Source of the DNA: JAFEBO01 sp036392375
GTDB lineage: Bacteria; Planctomycetota; Phycisphaerae; Phycisphaerales; UBA1924
Direction of reading: 5' to 3'
Assembly: GCA_036392375.1 (NCBI GenBank)
Contig: DASVYC010000090.1
Location: 1-62,542 of the forward strand
Length of the DNA stretch: 62,542 bases
Positions 1-9,926 of the stretch are shown one piece after another (position 1 is the stretch's first letter; each line of letters starts with the position of its first letter). The position numbers and the translations under genes were made by a program. The notes below the pieces were generated by a model. That model worked only from the letters and a program-made list of their open reading frames with translations, did not search any database and was not told the DNA's origin.

Positions 1-139
1 GACGCCCCGCGAACGGGCTTGGACGCGGACGAACGAACGGGCTTGCGAGTGGTGGTCGGCATGAATCGCATCCTTGGTGAGCGGCCTCACGCAAGAAAGC
101 GCGAGGATCACGCGAGCCACAGCGTAGTGTGCCGACCCC

Positions 140-1681
140 TCACTTCGAGCCAGGTTCGCGTGTTTCATTTCGGCGGTCGGCGTCTGAAATTCGCTTCATG
201 TCGAACACACGTAGCTCCGCGGCTGTCGCAACGCCGGTCGGCTGGATCGCGGAAAACGTCGCCCGATACCGGAACGTGGGAGAAATCGACTCGTGCACGA
301 ACGTCGCTCCCGGTGCGGCGAGATCGAGCTTGATCTTGCTATCCCCGATCCAAACCGACAGCGGCACACGGAGCAGCAGATCGGGATCGCCGCGGCGGCG
401 AAGGGCCATCTGGGAAGTTGCCGTGCCGTGGCTGGTGATCTCGCCGGTTTGTTGGATGATCTCGGAAAAGTGGATGTCGTCGCTCGAACCGATCGCGAAC
501 GCGCCTTTGCGCAGGGCGAACTCCACGCCGTGGACCGACCGCGTCGGCCAGTTGATGCGTAGGGCCTGTTCGACATTCGTCTGTCCGGGGCGACCCCACA
601 CCAGTTTCGGTCCGTCCGGAGGCGTCATGACCAGCATCGCCCACACACCCGTCTCCCCGCCCTCCGCCGCGCCGCCGACGATCGGGATCGACCACTGATT
701 CGGAGCCATCTGAATCGCGGCGGCTTGGATGCGGCCGATCTCGCGGATCGCCAGCAAGTTCAGATCAACGCCCAGCAGCCGCACAGTCGTCTTCCCATCT
801 GGCGGCGCGTTGCTCCCGTATGTCGGCGGCGGGATCAAGCCGTTCATCACCACCAGCGCCTCGCGCTCGTCGCCGGTGAAACCAACCAAGCTTGCAAAGC
901 CGTCGCTGTTGGTCCCGAGCCGGACACGCTTGGGCGACGTGCCGTCGGTCGGCGCGATGATCAGGTCGTTGCTCCAGCCGTTCGCCGCGTCCTGTTCGGT
1001 CCACAGAAGTCGGTCGCCACGCACCGTCGAGCGCGTTGACGACCACCCCTTCTCAATGACACCAAGCTCTCGCCAGGTCTGCGTGTCGAAGCACCGGATC
1101 CGGAACGCCTGCTCTTCGATGGTCTCGAGACGCGCCAGCGGCCAGCCCGGGATCACCTGCCGCACCGCGTCCACGGGCCACGCGGGCTTCCCGAGCGTCG
1201 CGGTCGTCAGGCCGGCGTTGATGCGCCACAGGCAGACGGCTCCAATCACCAACGCCGCAAGCGACACGGGAATCAGGCGGCGAAGCCGCGTCATGCCCGC
1301 GACCGATGTCGCCGGGCCGATGCTGCTGCCACACTCAGGGCATTGCGCGACCGTCGCGGCCGGAGTGCTCCCGCCCGCGGACGCATCGCGCGTCACGTCG
1401 TAGTTGCACCGGCGGCAGTACCACCGACCCGCCGCCCGCGGACGCCTCCACACCCGGCGCACCCACCACGCCGCCACCAGCAACACGAGCAGCAGCACGC
1501 CCGCGCCGACATCGGCCTGATGTTCCTTCCACCCTTTCCACGGCACCGCCCGCGTAGTTGCCACCGAAACAAACATCACCCGCTCGTCCGGGCTGAACTC
1601 CACCAGCGGCGACATCGCCATCCCCTTGCCGTCGACGGGGATCTGGATGATGAGATCGGGAGCGGCGGGCTGCGGTGCCAC
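140..1681 (-). CDS. zinc-ribbon membrane protein of unknown function
   Basis: The 513-residue protein is not one I recognise. It has a hydrophobic segment near residues 58-74, a four-cysteine zinc-ribbon-like module (YCRRC at about 89-92 and CPEC at 114-117), and a second hydrophobic segment near 135-152 (IPVSLAALVIGAVCLW). The remaining 350 residues are rich in beta-type, propeller-like sequence and are probably on one side of the membrane. The start is GTG at 1681; an alternative ATG at 1621 would remove 20 residues. The next gene upstream on this strand is the secreted deiminase, whose stop lies 50 bases away, so they could be co-transcribed. The zinc ribbon plus membrane anchor layout is seen by eye only; a role cannot be assigned. 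Confidence 0.7.
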   Translation of the reverse strand: MAPQPAAPDLIIQIPVDGKGMAMSPLVEFSPDERVMFVSVATTRAVPWKGWKEHQADVGAGVLLLVLLVAAWWVRRVWRRPRAAGRWYCRRCNYDVTRDASAGGSTPAATVAQCPECGSSIGPATSVAGMTRLRRLIPVSLAALVIGAVCLWRINAGLTTATLGKPAWPVDAVRQVIPGWPLARLETIEEQAFRIRCFDTQTWRELGVIEKGWSSTRSTVRGDRLLWTEQDAANGWSNDLIIAPTDGTSPKRVRLGTNSDGFASLVGFTGDEREALVVMNGLIPPPTYGSNAPPDGKTTVRLLGVDLNLLAIREIGRIQAAAIQMAPNQWSIPIVGGAAEGGETGVWAMLVMTPPDGPKLVWGRPGQTNVEQALRINWPTRSVHGVEFALRKGAFAIGSSDDIHFSEIIQQTGEITSHGTATSQMALRRRGDPDLLLRVPLSVWIGDSKIKLDLAAPGATFVHESISPTFRYRATFSAIQPTGVATAAELRVFDMKRISDADRRNETREPGSK

Positions 1682-1731
1682 GCGACGAGTCTACCAATGA
1701 CTTCACGCCGTCATCCCTCGAACATCCAACC

Positions 1732-3486
1732 TCACGGACACACCAACGCCTCATACCCGCCCGCAAAGATCACAAAGTCCGCGTCGTCGCTGAAGCCGTC
1801 GTCGTTGAAATCACCCACCCGCGACGTCAGCTCCTCGTACGCCGCGGCAAAGAGCACAAAGTCCGTGTCATCCGTCACGCCGTCGAGGTTCATGTCCGTC
1901 GGGCAGGGCGTCCCCGCGATCGTGATCAGGGCGTCGTTGATGTCCGTGCCGCTGTTGCCATCGAGGTCGCGGACGGTGATGCGCAGCCGCCCCCGAGTGG
2001 TCGGGGTGTTGGGCACGGTCCAGGCGAGCGAGCCGCTGTCCGCGACGTTGATGGCGACCGCGAGCGGGAACGAGGCGCCGTTGTTGGCGCTGAAGTGCAA
2101 GTCGATCGTCCCGATGTTCTTGTCGTCGTCGGTGAGCCACTCGACCGGGATCGTCTGCCCGGGCGTGAGAGCCGTGGGCGTTCGCAGGCTCGCGATGTGG
2201 GCCGTGGGTTTCTGGCCGTTGACACCCGCCGCTCCCGGCGCCGCTGGCACGTGCATCACGATGCAGTGCATCACGCCCGCCGACGACGCCAGCACATCGC
2301 TGGGCACCTGCACGATGGTCTTGTCGCTCGTGCCGTTGTTGTCAAAGTCAAACGCCTGCTGCACCGCGGCCAGCGCCTGCGCGTTGTGCCCGGCGCTCGT
2401 CATCGTCGCGTTGGTGTAGCTCGGCAGCAGCACAAGGTTGTTGCAGACAACCATGTTCGCGTAGGTGTAGTGCACGCCGCTGAGCGAGCGGGCGGGAACG
2501 CGGTAGACGGTGTAACCCATGCCTTGCAGCTGCACGGCGGCGTTGTCGCAGATGACGTCCTGCGTGCTGCCCGCGTTGCTGGGCCAGTCGCTGATGATCA
2601 CGCGGTTGTCGCCGATGATCTGCATCCACATGTCGATGTGCTGCGTCGAATCAACCGCGGCCGGAAACGCGGGCATGAGCGTGGTGTTCACGTTCTGGAA
2701 GTCGGCCCACGTCGTCACAATGTCGGACGCGCTGACACCCGGGTTCTCGTTCTGGATGAGCTGCGTCGCGAAGGAGCGGCCGATCGAGTCGAGGTGGTAG
2801 TTGCCGCCGCCGTGGGTCAATCCCAGGTCGTACACGGGATGCTTGCGCGAACCCATGCCCGACGGTCCGAACCAGCCGCTGAACGCGTTGTCGTTGACGC
2901 GGGTGGGACGGTTGTAGGTGTGACGGACAATGCCGCGAACCTTGCCCTGATCTGGCGCGTTGGAGCCGACATAGATGTACCGCGGGCCGTAGTCGCGGAT
3001 CCAGATGCCATCGGTCGTGCGCACGAAGAACTTCACGCGGCTCATGGTGGCGCCGGCGTTGGTGAGCGCCGTCGTCACGGTCGTCTGCTCGCTGGCCGTG
3101 TCCACCACCATGTACACATCCGCGTTGCCGGTCGTTGTGATGTGCCGCGCCATCGTGGCCAGGATGTTGTTCTGCTGGGCCGTGCCGTCCCACGACATCA
3201 GGATCGCCTGCATCGGGGCGTACTCCCCCGGGCACGCGATCGGCCCCGGCGGGCGCACGCCTCCCACGCGGTCGCTGAACGGATCAGCCTGCAGCAATTC
3301 CGGGTGCAACGCGAGGTACGCCCGCTCCGCGTCGGTCATCGCCCGCGACACGCCCGCGCCCTCGGGGTAGACCAAGACGCCGTTCTCCACCCGAGGCCCG
3401 TTCACGACCTCGTCGGCTCGGCAAACGCCCCCCACCAACCCACCCGAGAGCCCAACGGACAAGAACACCATCATCGCTGTGCGCAT
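1732..3486 (-). CDS. secreted agmatine/peptidylarginine deiminase-family protein with C-terminal EF-hand-like tag
   Basis: A 584-residue member of the guanidine-modifying PAD_porph family, which includes agmatine deiminase and the Porphyromonas peptidylarginine deiminase. Family enzymes hydrolyse a guanidino group to a ureido group and ammonia. Catalytic positions are visible: WIRDYGP (Asp165), QHIDMWM (His283, Asp285) and MHCIVMHVP (Cys408). An N-terminal signal peptide (about 1-24) implies export. After the catalytic part comes an Ig-like segment (about 425-525) and a paired acidic tag (DMNLDGVTDDTDF and DFNDDGFSDDADF, ending LVCP). The start ATG at 3486 has GGAGG six bases upstream; the longer reading frame upstream has no support. 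Secretion and the Ig-like domain suggest a protein-directed deiminase rather than polyamine metabolism, but substrate is inference. Confidence 0.88.
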   Translation of the reverse strand: MRTAMMVFLSVGLSGGLVGGVCRADEVVNGPRVENGVLVYPEGAGVSRAMTDAERAYLALHPELLQADPFSDRVGGVRPPGPIACPGEYAPMQAILMSWDGTAQQNNILATMARHITTTGNADVYMVVDTASEQTTVTTALTNAGATMSRVKFFVRTTDGIWIRDYGPRYIYVGSNAPDQGKVRGIVRHTYNRPTRVNDNAFSGWFGPSGMGSRKHPVYDLGLTHGGGNYHLDSIGRSFATQLIQNENPGVSASDIVTTWADFQNVNTTLMPAFPAAVDSTQHIDMWMQIIGDNRVIISDWPSNAGSTQDVICDNAAVQLQGMGYTVYRVPARSLSGVHYTYANMVVCNNLVLLPSYTNATMTSAGHNAQALAAVQQAFDFDNNGTSDKTIVQVPSDVLASSAGVMHCIVMHVPAAPGAAGVNGQKPTAHIASLRTPTALTPGQTIPVEWLTDDDKNIGTIDLHFSANNGASFPLAVAINVADSGSLAWTVPNTPTTRGRLRITVRDLDGNSGTDINDALITIAGTPCPTDMNLDGVTDDTDFVLFAAAYEELTSRVGDFNDDGFSDDADFVIFAGGYEALVCP

Positions 3487-3685
3487 GCAGATCCTCCGTG
3501 TCACGAGCAGACACTCTACCAGCAGACCCGAAAAACGCAGCGAGAAAAGCCGCAAGCCGCCCCAGGTTGCGCCGCGAACCGGCGCGCCGAGCGGCTCACC
3601 TCCGCAAACACACCGATCGCGCGCCACGTCCCAGAAACGAAGTCCCCACTTCGTCTCTCCGTCTCTTCCGGTCTACGCCTTCGCC

Positions 3686-4348
<663 letters not shown>

Positions 4349-4849
4349 GGGCCCGCCTTCGCGCTGGAATCGACCGAATGCGATGGGAAACACTCCAATC
4401 CTGCGCCCGACGCCGCGGCTCGACCGGGGCACACGCCCGATCCCGCCGCCCGCACCGAGGCGCGTTACGACACACAGAAGTCTAGGGAACGACCGAAAGA
4501 GCCTACCGGAGCGTGCAAGCGGAAACAACCCCCGCCGCCGCCCGAGCCCTGAAATCCCGCGGGTTTCACACGCCGCCAACCCCGCCCCGGACAGGCCTCA
4601 CCACCCCTCGGGAACCTCTCCCGCGCCTTCCTCAACCCCCAGGCCCTCGCCAAGTGTCTGCCGCCCAAGGGCTTCACCCGACCCAAGGTCGGCGGCACCT
4701 TCTCCATGTCTCTCACCAATTCACCACCAACCAATCCCGGCTAATCCGGACATCAAGCCCAAACGACCGCCGCAGTGCGCACCCACAGCGCCCCGCGGCT
4801 CGGTCCCCTGCCGCGTGCTCTTTGTCGGTTCCAACGGCGTGCCACGAAC
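4349..4849. other. intergenic stretch upstream of infC
   Basis: About 500 bases between the infC start and the stop of the kinase gene. Open frames here look like low-complexity shadows. On the minus strand it could be a long infC leader; infC leaders are often regulatory in other bacteria, but I see no structure I can name. I found no tRNA or recognisable structured RNA. Confidence 0.5.
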
Positions 4850-6607
4850 TCACGCCCGCGTCATCACCAAAACAATATTGAACCCCACGCTCAGCACCAG
4901 GCTGATGATCAGCCCCCACACCAGCATCGGGTTGGGCCCTCGGCTCATCGTCGTCTTGTCTTCCGCGATCTCCGAGCTCGCCGACGCCTCCAGCGCCTGC
5001 AACGCCGCGATGTCTTCCTGGGGCAAGACGTCCTTGTGCGCGATCGGTGGGTTCTCTTTCTTCCGCACCGCCCGCAGATCGATGAGCAGGTCCTTGCAGC
5101 TCTTGTACCGAGCCTTGGGGTCCTTGGCCATCATCATCTCGATGATCTCGGAGATCCCCGCCGACAGTTTCGGGTTCACGTGGTCCGGCGGCACCAATTC
5201 CGCCTTCAGGTGCTTGTGCATCACCGCCGAGGGATTCTTCCCGTCGAACGGCACGTTGCCCGTCACCATGTGGTACAGCGTCGCGCCCAGCGAGTAGATG
5301 TCCGCCGCCGGCGTGATGTTCACCTCGCCGCGGATCTGCTCCGGGCTGATGTAATACGGCGTGCCGAACGCCTTGCCCGCCTCGGCCTCGGCCATCTCCT
5401 TGTCGTTCATCGCCCGCGCCAGGCCCATGTCGGCCAGCTTCGCCATGCCCTCTTTCGTGAGCATCAGGTTCTTGGGCTTCACGTCGCGGTGGATCAGGCC
5501 CTTCTCGTGGGCGTGCTGCAACGCCTCGGCGATCTGGATCACGATGTCGATCGCGTCGGCCTCGTTGTACCGCTTGTGCTTGGCGATGTCGTCGAAGACT
5601 GTCCGCCCGTCCACGAACTCCATCACGAAGTAGTGGAACTCGCCCGACTTGCCCACGTCGTACGCCTGCACGATATTGGGGTGGTTCAGGGCCGCCGCCG
5701 CCCGCCCCTCGGCGTAGAAGCGCTCGATGAACTGCGGGTTGTTGCTGAACTTGCGGGGCAGGATCTTGATCGCCACCGTGCGGTCCAGGCTGATCTGCTT
5801 GGCCTTGTGCACCGTCGCCATCGCGCCCGCGCCCAGCTTGCCCAGGAAGCGGTAGCCCGCGATCTGCTGCCCGCTCCGCTCGGCCTCGAGCTGCTGCTTG
5901 AGCCGCGCCAGCTGCCGCTCGGTCGCGTAGCGGTTGTTGACTAGGATGTGCATCAGCGACTGCTGGTTCTGCTCTTCGGTCGCGTTCTGCCGCGCCAGCG
6001 CCAGGCAATGCTCGACCTCTTCGTTGGTCGCCAGCCCCGCGTCCACCACCATCCGGGCCACCAGCGTGTCAACGTTCGTTCCGCCCTTGGCGACTTCTTG
6101 CAGCGCGCTCTCGATCGCCTGCACGCTGGGCGCCGGCCCAGGGTCCCGCACCGTGATCGGCGGCGTCGCCCCCGGATCGCCCATCCGCGAACCCATCTTG
6201 GACCCCATCCGCGCCGTATCACCCGGCCCGGCCTTGGACCCGCCCAGCGGATTGGTGTCCGAGGGGTCTTTCTTGATCGGGATGCCGTCGTCGCCGTTCA
6301 CCAATAGTCGCTCGCGTCGTTCGTTCGGCCGACCCGGCGGCATGCGCCCGCCGAGGCTGCTTCCTGCATGTCCGTTCGCCGCCGATACCCCGGCGGACGA
6401 CCCCGACCCGCCTCCGCTCCGCACCGGCGCGCCCGAGCCGTTCGCCTCAGCACGCACCAACGCGTTATCGGCCTGAACCATAGCGGGGTTTGGGGGCGTT
6501 GCGGATTTCCGCTCAGACCCAAACGCCCCCGCGGCAGACCCCAGACCACCACCACGGCCCGATTCGTCGAACCGCTTCTCACTCGCGTTTCCGTGCGCTG
6601 GAATCAT
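4850..6607 (-). CDS. membrane-anchored serine/threonine protein kinase
   Basis: A 585-residue Hanks-type kinase. Residues 1-150 are low-complexity and Gly/Pro-rich; 160-245 form a helical region (LATNEEVEHCLALAR, RYATERQLARLKQQL) typical of planctomycete kinases. The kinase domain spans about 251-512: glycine loop LGKLGAGAMATV, VAIK with Lys281, HRDVKPKN with Asp375, ADMGLA in place of the usual DFG (393-395), GTPYYISPE. A single hydrophobic helix at 561-582 (LVWGLIISLVLSVGFNIVLV) ends the protein, so the kinase is cytoplasmic with a C-terminal anchor and almost no outer domain. I chose ATG at 6607 because the longer frame runs back into the stop of the upstream restriction enzyme. Targets are unknown. 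Confidence 0.92.
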   Translation of the reverse strand: MIPAHGNASEKRFDESGRGGGLGSAAGAFGSERKSATPPNPAMVQADNALVRAEANGSGAPVRSGGGSGSSAGVSAANGHAGSSLGGRMPPGRPNERRERLLVNGDDGIPIKKDPSDTNPLGGSKAGPGDTARMGSKMGSRMGDPGATPPITVRDPGPAPSVQAIESALQEVAKGGTNVDTLVARMVVDAGLATNEEVEHCLALARQNATEEQNQQSLMHILVNNRYATERQLARLKQQLEAERSGQQIAGYRFLGKLGAGAMATVHKAKQISLDRTVAIKILPRKFSNNPQFIERFYAEGRAAAALNHPNIVQAYDVGKSGEFHYFVMEFVDGRTVFDDIAKHKRYNEADAIDIVIQIAEALQHAHEKGLIHRDVKPKNLMLTKEGMAKLADMGLARAMNDKEMAEAEAGKAFGTPYYISPEQIRGEVNITPAADIYSLGATLYHMVTGNVPFDGKNPSAVMHKHLKAELVPPDHVNPKLSAGISEIIEMMMAKDPKARYKSCKDLLIDLRAVRKKENPPIAHKDVLPQEDIAALQALEASASSEIAEDKTTMSRGPNPMLVWGLIISLVLSVGFNIVLVMTRA

Positions 6608-6747
6608 CACAAACCCCCGGCGACGGGGCCGCGAAACACCCTCACAACGCTCCAAGTCAAGCCCGCCGCCAGACTTCTGTACGCACGCCGCCCGTACGGG
6701 TTTCCGCGAAGAACACCCCAAAGCCGGGCCACCCACGAAACGCTCGC

Positions 6748-9700
6748 TCACGGCCGGATGCAATCCTCCGTCACCAACCCCTTCGCATCGCCGTACGACT
6801 TCGGCACGCCCGGTCCGGTCACGTCTTCACCCTTCTCGATCGCCGCGGCCACGCTCAGGTTCAGGTCCAGCAACTGCTTCAAGAGGTCCTTCTTCGCCGA
6901 GAACCCGTACGCCTCCAGCACCGCCGCATCGAGCGCGGCGTGGGCGTCCTTCAGCGGGTTCTTCCCCGGCAACTCCAGCGTGCGATACAACGCCCGCAAG
7001 CCGCCCGTCATCGTCGGCAACACCTTGTCTCGGATCGCCCGAATCTCCCGCCCCGCCGCGGCCACTGCGTTGATCTGCTTCTTCGTCGGAGACTGCGGCC
7101 AGGGGAAGGTGTCAAAGACTGATTCCGGCGAGTACCGAAACCGCTCTGTGAGCTTCGAACACTTGGCGACAAACCACTGCCAGTGGGCGTCAGATTGCAG
7201 AATGCCGAACGAGTAGTCATCGTCAAACGCGAAACACGACAGCGCGTCCCCGGGGCGAATTGTTGAGGAGACGAACACAAACACGGGTCTTTTGGTTACG
7301 CGCGAGCAAACCGCAAAACGTTTCTTCGCAGAAATCTGTCCAATCAATTCGGGCCGAGGAAACGCTAGTTGCCACCACCGGGAAAGAAACTGCTTGTGGT
7401 GCGATCGCTGCCTTCCGGCAGAGTCCTTGCCGCTTTCCGCCGCGGCTTTGCGATCAGGAAGCACATGCCGCTCCACCCAGTCGATCGCTCCCTTGTACCG
7501 CGCAGCTTCCAACTGATCCATTGCTCCAAAGTCGATCACGAAGCGATCTCCACCACCATCCGACAAGAACTCTCGCCCATTCAAATGCCGGAAAATCACA
7601 TGCGCGCTCTTTGCATCGGCGGCACAGATGGCTCGTTTTTCCGCTTGGGAAAGCAAGAAGCGATCGTGCCCAATCATTTGCCCAGTGAAACATCTCTGGG
7701 GGTGTTCATTGCACGAAAGGACACACGCAGCGCTCGCTTCGGTTCGTGCCGTTAGGGCGGCCCCGATGTCGCTCTTTTCTATGAAAGCGAGCTCGTAGGA
7801 CTTATCGATTCGCGTCTTGCCTCTCTTGCCCGCCGTTACAACCTTCTGATGACTCGGGTCTTCGGCCTCAAACAACGGCGATTTCGGATCGACTTTGTAC
7901 CACAGCTTCCGGGCCTCGGGGATCAGCACGGCGGCTTCGTTGATCGGCTCGGGCTTAGCAAGGGATTTTAAGTCCCTTGCGTCTTTGCCAAGGGCGGCGG
8001 ATTTTGAATCCGCTGCGTCTGATCTCTTCCGCCCCCTCTTCGTTGATTGCGCAACGGATTTGCAATCCGCTCCATCTGTCCCCTCACCACCCGTCGGAGC
8101 AGACGACTCATAATCGTTTGGTTCATGGGTCTTCACCCAGTTGGCAATCGAGACGTGCACGTTGGCCTCGCCGGACCACGGCTGGTTGTCCACCGCTTCC
8201 ACGATCACGCCGCTCTTGACGATGTGGTCCAGCCCGCCCACCCGCGACTGGTTGTTGCGGATGTTCTGAGTGCCGACCAGCCCGGCGCGACCCTTGAATG
8301 GATCGGCCTTGGTGGCCGCGGGAAGATGGTCATGCGCCCGGCGGAACCAGTAGACGCAGTAGTCCGCCATGCCGGGCACTTCCGGGTACGCGTCGCGCAC
8401 CGCATTGACGTAGTCCGCCCCACGCTCGGGCTTCAACCGCTTGGCCCCAAGGAACGGCGGATTGCCGATGATCACGTCGGTCTGGGGCCAGAGCGATCGC
8501 CCGCCCTTCTCGTCGATCAACGCATCGCAGACGCGCACATTCGCATCAAGATTGAACAGCGGCAGCGTGGGCTCGGTGGTGTGCAGCTCGTCCGATGCGA
8601 GCTTGGGCGCAAGGCTCAGCGTCACCTTCGCCAGTTCCACCGCGAAGGGCAGGATGTCCATCCCGAAGAACTGCCGCGGCGAGACACCGGAGAACGCGCC
8701 CTGTCCGGTCGCCGCTCGCTTGGACATCTGCGACTGCTTGAGGATGATGCTCGCTTCCAACCGGCGCATCTCGCGGTACGCGATATAGAGGAAGTTGCCG
8801 CTGCCGCAGGCCGGGTCAAGCACGCGGAGCGTCGTGAGCCGATCGCGGAGCTCGGTGAGTTGCTTGAGCGAGTCGGCCGCGTCGATGGCCTTGGTGAACG
8901 GCTCGACGATCGTCGGCCGCACGATCTTCATGATGTCCGTCGGTGAGGTGTAGTGGGCCCCGAAGGCGTGGCGTTCCTTGGCCTCCATCGAGTGTTGAAA
9001 GATCGTGCCGAAGATATCGGGCGAGATGTGGTTCCACTTGTACGTGGCGGCGTTCTTGAGCATCGCCACTTCGTGCTCGGGGTCGAGCTCGACCGCGGCC
9101 GACTCGGCGAAGATGCCGCCGTTGAAGTAGGCCACGTCCTTGAAGCGGCCGCCCTTGGCCCCGCTCTTGGCGTTCATGGCGCGGAAGAGGCCGTCAAAGA
9201 GATCAAACGCCTTGGGCGGATCGATGCACTCATCGAGCAGCGTCGTAAAGAACTGCTTGGGCAGCAGCCCGATGTCTTCGGAGAAGAAGCAGACCAGGCA
9301 TTGCAGCGCGAAGCGCTGGGCGCGTGCGGGGCCAACGTCTTTCCGCCCGGCCAGCCGCTTGTACACCGCCGCGAGGATGTCCGCCGCCTCGCGCGTCACC
9401 TTCTCTCGGTCGATGCGGAACTTGGGCTTCTCGTTGGTGGGCCACAGGAAGTTCAGCGGGCCGTAGCGTTCGGGCAGTTCCGCCAGCGTTACCGTGTCCT
9501 GCGGCTCGTTGATGTCCTTGTCGAAGTCGTAAACACGGAACTCATCGAAGTTGCACAGTACCACGTAGCGCGGCCGGTTCGGGACCAGCTTCACCCAGTA
9601 GTCAAACGCCTGCGTCAGATGGGTCGAGAGGTCCTCGCCGCGTTTCTTCATCTCGATGAGAACGTGCGGCTTCCAGACTAAATCAGCGAACGAGGTCCCG

Positions 9701-9876
9701 CCCCGATCGTTCTTCACCCGCTGCTCGAGTGTCGCACCCGCTTCCTGCACGCCGCCACGCGAGAAAGCGCGGAACAGTCGATCCAGGAAGACCTGAGCCT
9801 CACCCTTCTCATCGCCCTTCAACTTGGCGGCGTAGTCGGCGAACTCCTGCAGTTGTTTGGCGCGATCAGCGTCCAT
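6748..9876 (-). CDS. MmeI-like type IIL restriction-modification enzyme
   Basis: A 1042-residue single-chain enzyme that should cut DNA and methylate it using S-adenosylmethionine. The N-terminus holds the MmeI-type nuclease motif D-X9-ExK (Asp65, Glu75, Lys77 in FADLVWKPHVLIEMKK). A helical spacer follows, then the N6-adenine methyltransferase core: motif I DPACGSGNF (354-362) and motif IV NPPF (472-475). The target-recognition and C-terminal parts cover roughly 580-1042. Start ATG at 9876 has GGGGAG upstream; the longer frame is not supported. No separate nuclease, methylase or specificity gene lies beside it, as expected for this type. Residues 602-640 are an odd insert (ADCKSVA, ADSKSAA, RDLKSLA) encoded by three tRNA-anticodon-arm-like palindromes. 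Otherwise the frame is intact, so activity is plausible. Confidence 0.93.
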   Translation of the reverse strand: MDADRAKQLQEFADYAAKLKGDEKGEAQVFLDRLFRAFSRGGVQEAGATLEQRVKNDRGGTSFADLVWKPHVLIEMKKRGEDLSTHLTQAFDYWVKLVPNRPRYVVLCNFDEFRVYDFDKDINEPQDTVTLAELPERYGPLNFLWPTNEKPKFRIDREKVTREAADILAAVYKRLAGRKDVGPARAQRFALQCLVCFFSEDIGLLPKQFFTTLLDECIDPPKAFDLFDGLFRAMNAKSGAKGGRFKDVAYFNGGIFAESAAVELDPEHEVAMLKNAATYKWNHISPDIFGTIFQHSMEAKERHAFGAHYTSPTDIMKIVRPTIVEPFTKAIDAADSLKQLTELRDRLTTLRVLDPACGSGNFLYIAYREMRRLEASIILKQSQMSKRAATGQGAFSGVSPRQFFGMDILPFAVELAKVTLSLAPKLASDELHTTEPTLPLFNLDANVRVCDALIDEKGGRSLWPQTDVIIGNPPFLGAKRLKPERGADYVNAVRDAYPEVPGMADYCVYWFRRAHDHLPAATKADPFKGRAGLVGTQNIRNNQSRVGGLDHIVKSGVIVEAVDNQPWSGEANVHVSIANWVKTHEPNDYESSAPTGGEGTDGADCKSVAQSTKRGRKRSDAADSKSAALGKDARDLKSLAKPEPINEAAVLIPEARKLWYKVDPKSPLFEAEDPSHQKVVTAGKRGKTRIDKSYELAFIEKSDIGAALTARTEASAACVLSCNEHPQRCFTGQMIGHDRFLLSQAEKRAICAADAKSAHVIFRHLNGREFLSDGGGDRFVIDFGAMDQLEAARYKGAIDWVERHVLPDRKAAAESGKDSAGRQRSHHKQFLSRWWQLAFPRPELIGQISAKKRFAVCSRVTKRPVFVFVSSTIRPGDALSCFAFDDDYSFGILQSDAHWQWFVAKCSKLTERFRYSPESVFDTFPWPQSPTKKQINAVAAAGREIRAIRDKVLPTMTGGLRALYRTLELPGKNPLKDAHAALDAAVLEAYGFSAKKDLLKQLLDLNLSVAAAIEKGEDVTGPGVPKSYGDAKGLVTEDCIRP
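7958..8069 (-). repeat. three tandem tRNA-anticodon-arm-like palindromes inside the restriction gene
   Basis: Three hairpins with 7-base loops lie in frame within the coding sequence. Read on the minus strand: 8055-8069 has stem CGGA/TCCG and loop TTGCAAA, as in tRNA-Cys(GCA); 7997-8013 has stem GCGGA/TCCGC and loop TTCAAAA, as in tRNA-Leu(CAA); 7958-7980 has an 8-bp stem GCAAGGGA/TCCCTTGC around loop CTTAAAA, as in tRNA-Leu(UAA). Each loop keeps U33, an anticodon and purine 37. The bases before the two Leu arms (AGACGCA) also resemble the D-loop end of tRNA-Leu. No acceptor or T arm is present, so these are not tRNA genes. Confidence 0.85.
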
Positions 9877-9926
9877 GCGGCTCCCCAAAGATCCGCAAGG
9901 ATACACGAAGTCCAGAACGCTTCTCC

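Noticed and set aside
4349..4849. Known structured RNA (SRP RNA, tmRNA or RNase P RNA) upstream of infC
   Set aside because: I looked for the conserved motifs of these RNAs on the minus strand and did not find them.
7958..8069. Genuine tRNA-Leu and tRNA-Cys genes
   Set aside because: Only anticodon-arm-like hairpins are present; no acceptor stem, T arm or CCA end can be formed from flanking sequence, and all lie within an intact coding frame.
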